Shown here in pieces: positions 60,407-64,000 of a stretch of 64,000 bases of DNA. A program made the position numbers and the translations under genes. The stretch is from Granulicella sibirica (GTDB lineage: Bacteria > Acidobacteriota > Terriglobia > Terriglobales > Acidobacteriaceae): the NCBI RefSeq assembly GCF_004115155.1, contig NZ_RDSM01000004.1, forward strand, positions 186,001 to 250,000, written 5' to 3'. The notes under the pieces are model-generated. The model had not been told where the DNA came from and searched no databases. It saw only the letters and a list, made by a program, of their open reading frames with translations. Each line of letters starts with the position of its first letter. Within the stretch, counting starts at the first letter, position 1.

Positions 60407-61357
60407 ATGTCAGATTCCCTCACATTCCGTCTTCTCCGCTACATCAAAGCGTCTGCCGAGAGCTTGAATTTCACTCGCGCAGCGGAGCAGGTTTTCGTTG
60501 CTCAATCCTCTCTAAGCCATCAGATCGGAAAGTTCGAAGACAATATCGACGTCACGATCTTCGATCGATTACAGAATGGGTTGAAGCTCACGCCGGCGGG
60601 CCGAATCGTCGCGACGTATGCGGAGAACACCTTGCGAGAGTGGGAGCAGACGCTGGTCATGGCTCGGGCTGTCCAACGCAACGAAGTGCCACCTCTCAGA
60701 GTTGGCTTTTCATCCTTTGTCAACGCAAAGCTGCTTGAGAAATTTCACGAGGGTTACGATCGGATGTTCTCCGGTTGCACCATTCAACTGCTGAGTGGAG
60801 ACCCTCTTCTGTGTTTACAACGTCTTGATGGACGAACGCTCGATTGCGCGATTCTCCCGCTGCCAATCGACGAGAAGCTTTATTGTGTCCAGCAGATTGC
60901 ACAATCGCCGTTGGTGGTCTGCATGCGCTCCGACGATGTCCTTGCTGACCTCGCGCTTGTCGATATTCATGAGGTCGCGCAACGCATCACCATATTTCCG
61001 GATCCAGAACTGCATCCTTCCGCGCACGCCTGTCTCTTGGAGATGTTCGGTGAACTGGGGATTTCTATGCACCTGTCCTGCTCAGCTCGTACACCCTCTG
61101 AGATTCAATGGATGGTAAAAGAGCGATTCGGACTCGCTCTCATCGACCAACTCTCGCCACTAGATTCGGGACTTATTACACGAGCAATTGTCGGCCTCAA
61201 CTGGACGGCCGATACCGCCTTCGTCTATGTAAGCCCAACAGATCACGTTGCACTCCCATTCGTAGAACGGTTCCTTCGGGAGACCTGGATGGAATCACGG
61301 AGGAGAAGACTTCCGAGCAAAGTGCGTGTACCCGAGCAGATGGAGCTGCTCGTGTGA
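60407..61357 (+). CDS. LysR family transcriptional regulator
   Basis: 316 residues from the ATG at 60407. The winged helix-turn-helix is LLRYIKASAESLNFTRAAEQ, VFVAQSSLSHQIGKFEDNID and VTIFDRLQNGLKLTPAGRIV. A substrate-binding domain starts near PPLRVGFSSFVNAKLLEKFH. An effector and target cannot be given; no divergent metabolic gene is adjacent, since the excisionase-like gene lies upstream. Cargo gene of the island. Confidence 0.9.
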   Translation: MSDSLTFRLLRYIKASAESLNFTRAAEQVFVAQSSLSHQIGKFEDNIDVTIFDRLQNGLKLTPAGRIVATYAENTLREWEQTLVMARAVQRNEVPPLRVGFSSFVNAKLLEKFHEGYDRMFSGCTIQLLSGDPLLCLQRLDGRTLDCAILPLPIDEKLYCVQQIAQSPLVVCMRSDDVLADLALVDIHEVAQRITIFPDPELHPSAHACLLEMFGELGISMHLSCSARTPSEIQWMVKERFGLALIDQLSPLDSGLITRAIVGLNWTADTAFVYVSPTDHVALPFVERFLRETWMESRRRRLPSKVRVPEQMELLV

Positions 61358-61477
61358 AGTGAATGATCGCCATAGGCAAAATGTATGGCGAAATCGATAG
61401 GAACTGTTGGACGAGGCGTTGAACGGGCTTTACGTTTTCCTTCATGGCGACGGTTACTCGCCATCAGGAGAATGCCT

Positions 61478-62932
61478 ATGACACTTCGTTCACGTTTCGA
61501 AAATCGCAACCTAAAAGGAAAGATCATCCGTGCCATCCGCCTGATGGCTCCAACGCTCTTGGCCCTGTCTCTCGCGGGTGTGGCACACGCGCAAGGAACG
61601 ATGGACTTTTCAGGAGCCCAAACGCTGATGGGAACCTTCAAAACGACCCTCTTGAAATCGGTTCGCGAAGCCGCAGAACAGCGAGGGTATGTCGTCGAAG
61701 GCTTCGCCCCGACTTCTCGCGCCGCGAACCAGCTCCGCGATGCCGGGATCTCCGCCGACACCTTACAGGGCTTCTTGGTTCGCGCCCGCCAGCCGAACCC
61801 CGACCGTCATCTGTACATGGTCGATGAATCGAGTCTCGCCAGCACCAAACAAGTGCGTGACTTCCTCGCGAAGCTGGAATCCGGCGACCGTGTATTGCTT
61901 ATTGGAGATACCAGACAGCATCAGGGAGTCGAAGCCGGCAAGCCGTTCGAGCAGTTGGTGAATGCCGGGATGAGGACGACACAGCTTGACCAGATCGTCC
62001 GCCAACGAGAGGCCCCCGAGCTTTTGAAGGCCGTCGAGCATTTGTCACGCGGGGAAATCGCCGAAGGTGTGGCGCTCTTAGAACGGCAGGGCCGCGTTAC
62101 CGAGATTACCGATCCGCAACAGCGCATCGCCGCCATTGCTCGGAGCTACGCCGCCAGCCCGGAAAACACCATCGTTGTCTCTCCTGATAATGCTTCGCGC
62201 CGTCAGATCAATCAGGCAGTCCGTTCCGAATTGCAAGCTCTCGGCAGAGTCTCCTCGGAGGACCACGCGGTGCGCGTACTCGCCCCCCGTTCCGACATGA
62301 CCGGTGCCGACAGGACCTGGGCCGCTCGCTACGCCGTAGACGACGTTCTCTACTATCCGCGTGGCAGCCAAGACATCGGAATAGAGCGACAAAGCTATAC
62401 GAAGGTTGTCACTATCCAGCCCAAGGACAACCTGCTCACCGTTCAGAAAGGAGACGGAGCCACCATTACATACAATCCCGCGCGGCTCTACGGCGTGAAC
62501 GTCTACCGCGAATTGGAGCAGGAGTTTGCCGTTGGCGATCGTTTGAGTTTTACTGCCCCGTCCAAAGAGCTAGGCGTGGCCAACCGCGACCTCGGCACAG
62601 TGCAACAGATCGACAACGATGGCCAGCTCTCGGTGAAGATGGACAACGGCAAAGCGGTCAGCTTCGATGCCAATCAAATGCAGCACTTCGACCACGGCTA
62701 CACAGTCACCAGTCACAGCTCTCAGGGGCTCACCGCCGACCGCGTGCTGATCAATATCGACACGAATGTCCACCCAGAGCTGATAAATCCGCGCTTCGCT
62801 TACGTCGCCGTCTCGCGCGCCTCTCACGACACGCAGATCTTCACTAATGCGGCATATGCTTTAGCAACGAATCTCGGTCATGCTGTCGATAAGACTTCAG
62901 CAATTACTGTGGGTGAAGGTTTTGGCTTGTGA
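61478..62932 (+). CDS. Chimera: VirB2/TrbC-like leader fused to relaxase-helicase remnant
   Basis: From the ATG at 61478, with AGGAG upstream, 484 residues. Residues 1-56 are a basic region, a signal peptide (LMAPTLLALSLAGVAHAQGT) and MDFSGAQTLMGTFK, as at the start of VirB2/TrbC-type conjugal pilins. From residue 57 on the protein is the C-terminal helicase of a MobF/TraA relaxase: LKSVREAAEQRGYVVEGFAP, Walker B-like YMVDESSL, LLIGDTRQHQGVEAG, TVTSHSSQGLTADRVLI and FAYVAVSRASHD. The join falls at the Walker A, leaving GTFKTT where GxxGxGKT is expected, so ATP binding should be lost. A deletion scar; the product is probably non-functional. Confidence 0.8.
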   Translation: MTLRSRFENRNLKGKIIRAIRLMAPTLLALSLAGVAHAQGTMDFSGAQTLMGTFKTTLLKSVREAAEQRGYVVEGFAPTSRAANQLRDAGISADTLQGFLVRARQPNPDRHLYMVDESSLASTKQVRDFLAKLESGDRVLLIGDTRQHQGVEAGKPFEQLVNAGMRTTQLDQIVRQREAPELLKAVEHLSRGEIAEGVALLERQGRVTEITDPQQRIAAIARSYAASPENTIVVSPDNASRRQINQAVRSELQALGRVSSEDHAVRVLAPRSDMTGADRTWAARYAVDDVLYYPRGSQDIGIERQSYTKVVTIQPKDNLLTVQKGDGATITYNPARLYGVNVYRELEQEFAVGDRLSFTAPSKELGVANRDLGTVQQIDNDGQLSVKMDNGKAVSFDANQMQHFDHGYTVTSHSSQGLTADRVLINIDTNVHPELINPRFAYVAVSRASHDTQIFTNAAYALATNLGHAVDKTSAITVGEGFGL

Positions 62933-62962
62933 TGGAAATTGTTCACCGCGCGCGGGCGCGTA

Positions 62963-64000
62963 TCAAAGCCGCTGCACTTGTTGTTGTGCCTCTAAAGTGC
63001 GGACACGATGTAGCAACCTTTCGACTTCCGCGTTCCGGTTCTTGAACCAATCCGTTGACCATATCCGATGGATCTTCCATCCTTGGTTCTCTAAAGTCAT
63101 TTGCCGCAGCCGATCGCGGTCCCGTGCGGATCGCCCCGAATGGTAGCTCTTGCCGTCGAACTCTACTCCAAGTAGAAACGCACCCGGACGGTGAGGATGT
63201 CTCACTGCCAAGTCAATGAAGTACCCACTTACTCCCACTTGGGGCACAACCTCATATCCATTCGCCTTCAAAACGGACCCAACAGCAGCTTCATGTTGAT
63301 TCGATGGTTCAGCGCCAGGTGAAATCTCAGGGCTCGCCGAGATTCCACTCTTCGCGAAGTGCATGTATCCCTTGAGTGCGCGGACTCCCCACGGTGTAGT
63401 CGCTTCCGAACGGATCATGTCGGGGTCGAGCGAACTGAATAGTACCGTTCGCTTTTTAGCCCGCGTGATCAGCACGTTCAGTCTCCGTTGTCCCGTGGCG
63501 CTGTTGACCCCAGAGAATCGCTGGAAATAGTTACCTTGCGGATCGGGTCCATAAGTGACTGAAATGAAGATTACGTCTCGTTCATCGCCCTGAACATTCT
63601 CCAGATTCTTGATAAAGAATGGCTCGGGCGTGCTTTCCCTGGCATCAATCCAACTGTTCGAGAACGAATCCTGCTTCAACTTCATGTCCAGCAGCTCTTC
63701 GATCAGTTCTCGCTGCTCAAAGTTCATAGTCACAACGCCCAAAGATTCTGACGGATACAGTGCGATGTGCTCCAAGATAGCGTCTACAACGCGCTCCGCT
63801 TCCAGAGCGTTTCTACGATTCTCATAGATACCTTTGGCCTCAACGTATTTGACCCCAAGCTCAGGGTGGTCGTGATATGCGGATGGGAAGACGACCAAAT
63901 TGCCGTCATAAAATTCGGAATTGGAAAACGCGATTAGGCTGTGATGCTGTGATCTATAGTGCCAGCGTAAGCGACGCACGGGCTGGTAACGACTCAGGGC
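62963..64000 (-). CDS. SF1 helicase C-terminus with Vsr/MTES_1575-type nuclease, 5' cut by right edge
   Basis: The frame is open to the window edge (345 codons seen, start not included). It begins inside an SF1 helicase (LRWHYRSQHHSLIAFSNSEF) with motifs ENVQGDERDVIFISVTYGPD (V) and RRLNVLITRAKKRTVLFSSL (VI). A C-terminal endonuclease-like domain follows: FLLGVEFDGKSYHSGRSARD, then RDRLRQMTLENQGWKIHRIW. DUF4011-helicase-Vsr proteins with this ending have been described as anti-phage (Hhe type), to my knowledge. Whether the N-terminal DUF4011 is present lies outside the window. Cargo of the tRNA-Ala island. Confidence 0.85.
   Translation of the reverse strand, partial: ALSRYQPVRRLRWHYRSQHHSLIAFSNSEFYDGNLVVFPSAYHDHPELGVKYVEAKGIYENRRNALEAERVVDAILEHIALYPSESLGVVTMNFEQRELIEELLDMKLKQDSFSNSWIDARESTPEPFFIKNLENVQGDERDVIFISVTYGPDPQGNYFQRFSGVNSATGQRRLNVLITRAKKRTVLFSSLDPDMIRSEATTPWGVRALKGYMHFAKSGISASPEISPGAEPSNQHEAAVGSVLKANGYEVVPQVGVSGYFIDLAVRHPHRPGAFLLGVEFDGKSYHSGRSARDRDRLRQMTLENQGWKIHRIWSTDWFKNRNAEVERLLHRVRTLEAQQQVQRL

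Noticed and set aside
1..64000. CRISPR array, rRNA genes or intact insertion sequence
   Set aside because: No regularly spaced repeats, no rRNA-like sequence and no transposase ORF were seen on either strand.

Overview
The window is chromosomal DNA of a high-GC, Gram-negative bacterium, most likely family Acidobacteriaceae (Terriglobia; Granulicella, Edaphobacter or Terriglobus type). Three things point there. There are two ADOP-type MacB-like permeases, one behind a PadR regulator. The coding sequence is strongly G-rich. The housekeeping genes lie scattered in short operons. This placement is inference from gene content; no rRNA is present.

Layout. 1-3.4 kb: the 5' part of an ADOP permease with its PadR regulator, then a small accessory patch (two small unknown genes, a decayed SnoaL-like gene) next to tRNA-Ser(GCU). 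3.6-12.6 kb: an APC permease, pyrophosphatase, an orphan purS, a heme block (hemE, hemH, terminator, hemY), an M15-like peptidase, a lipoprotein, a frameshifted papain-like protein and a receiver-domain protein. 12.6-18.3 kb: secreted esterase, GH27 alpha-galactosidase, a gamma-glutamylcyclotransferase-like gene and an OPT transporter, all on the minus strand. 18.5-28.9 kb: two ferritin-like proteins, comF, an HNH endonuclease, heme oxygenase, a secreted protein, a histidine kinase, an S9 peptidase split by a frameshift, and recX. 29.2-36.8 kb: DUF429 protein, CDP-alcohol phosphatidyltransferase, FAD reductase, acyl carrier protein, ketosynthase, glycosyltransferase, glmS and an outer-membrane barrel. 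36.8-44.7 kb: an ECF sigma/membrane/zinc-ribbon/LytTR operon, rlmB, an M1-fold protein lacking the metal motif, an AsmA protein and a first signal peptidase. 45-48.5 kb: a TetR regulator divergent from two overlapping FAD monooxygenases, with two operator-like palindromes between them. 48.5-58 kb: ADOP permease, rnc with a second signal peptidase, a TPR protein, a nuclease/phosphatase-fold protein, and an ECF sigma/anti-sigma pair. 58.3-64 kb: tRNA-Ala(GGC) with an integrase ending 17 bp past its CCA end, an excisionase-like gene, a LysR regulator, a chimeric ORF joining a VirB2-like leader to a relaxase-helicase remnant, and the C-terminal part of a helicase/Vsr-like nuclease. This last block is an integrated and partly deleted mobile island running off the right edge.

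Other structure. Two families of short dispersed repeats, each with three copies, lie between genes; one has compensatory changes in its stem. Several genes have a -10-like hexamer only 6-9 bp before the start codon and no Shine-Dalgarno sequence, which suggests leaderless mRNAs. Two genes (about 11.33 and 26.19 kb) look broken by single-base deletions. The most notable items are the TetR/double monooxygenase cassette, the pilin-helicase deletion scar in the tRNA-Ala island, the covarying repeat, and the ACP/ketosynthase/reductase lipid cluster. No CRISPR array, rRNA operon or intact insertion sequence was seen.
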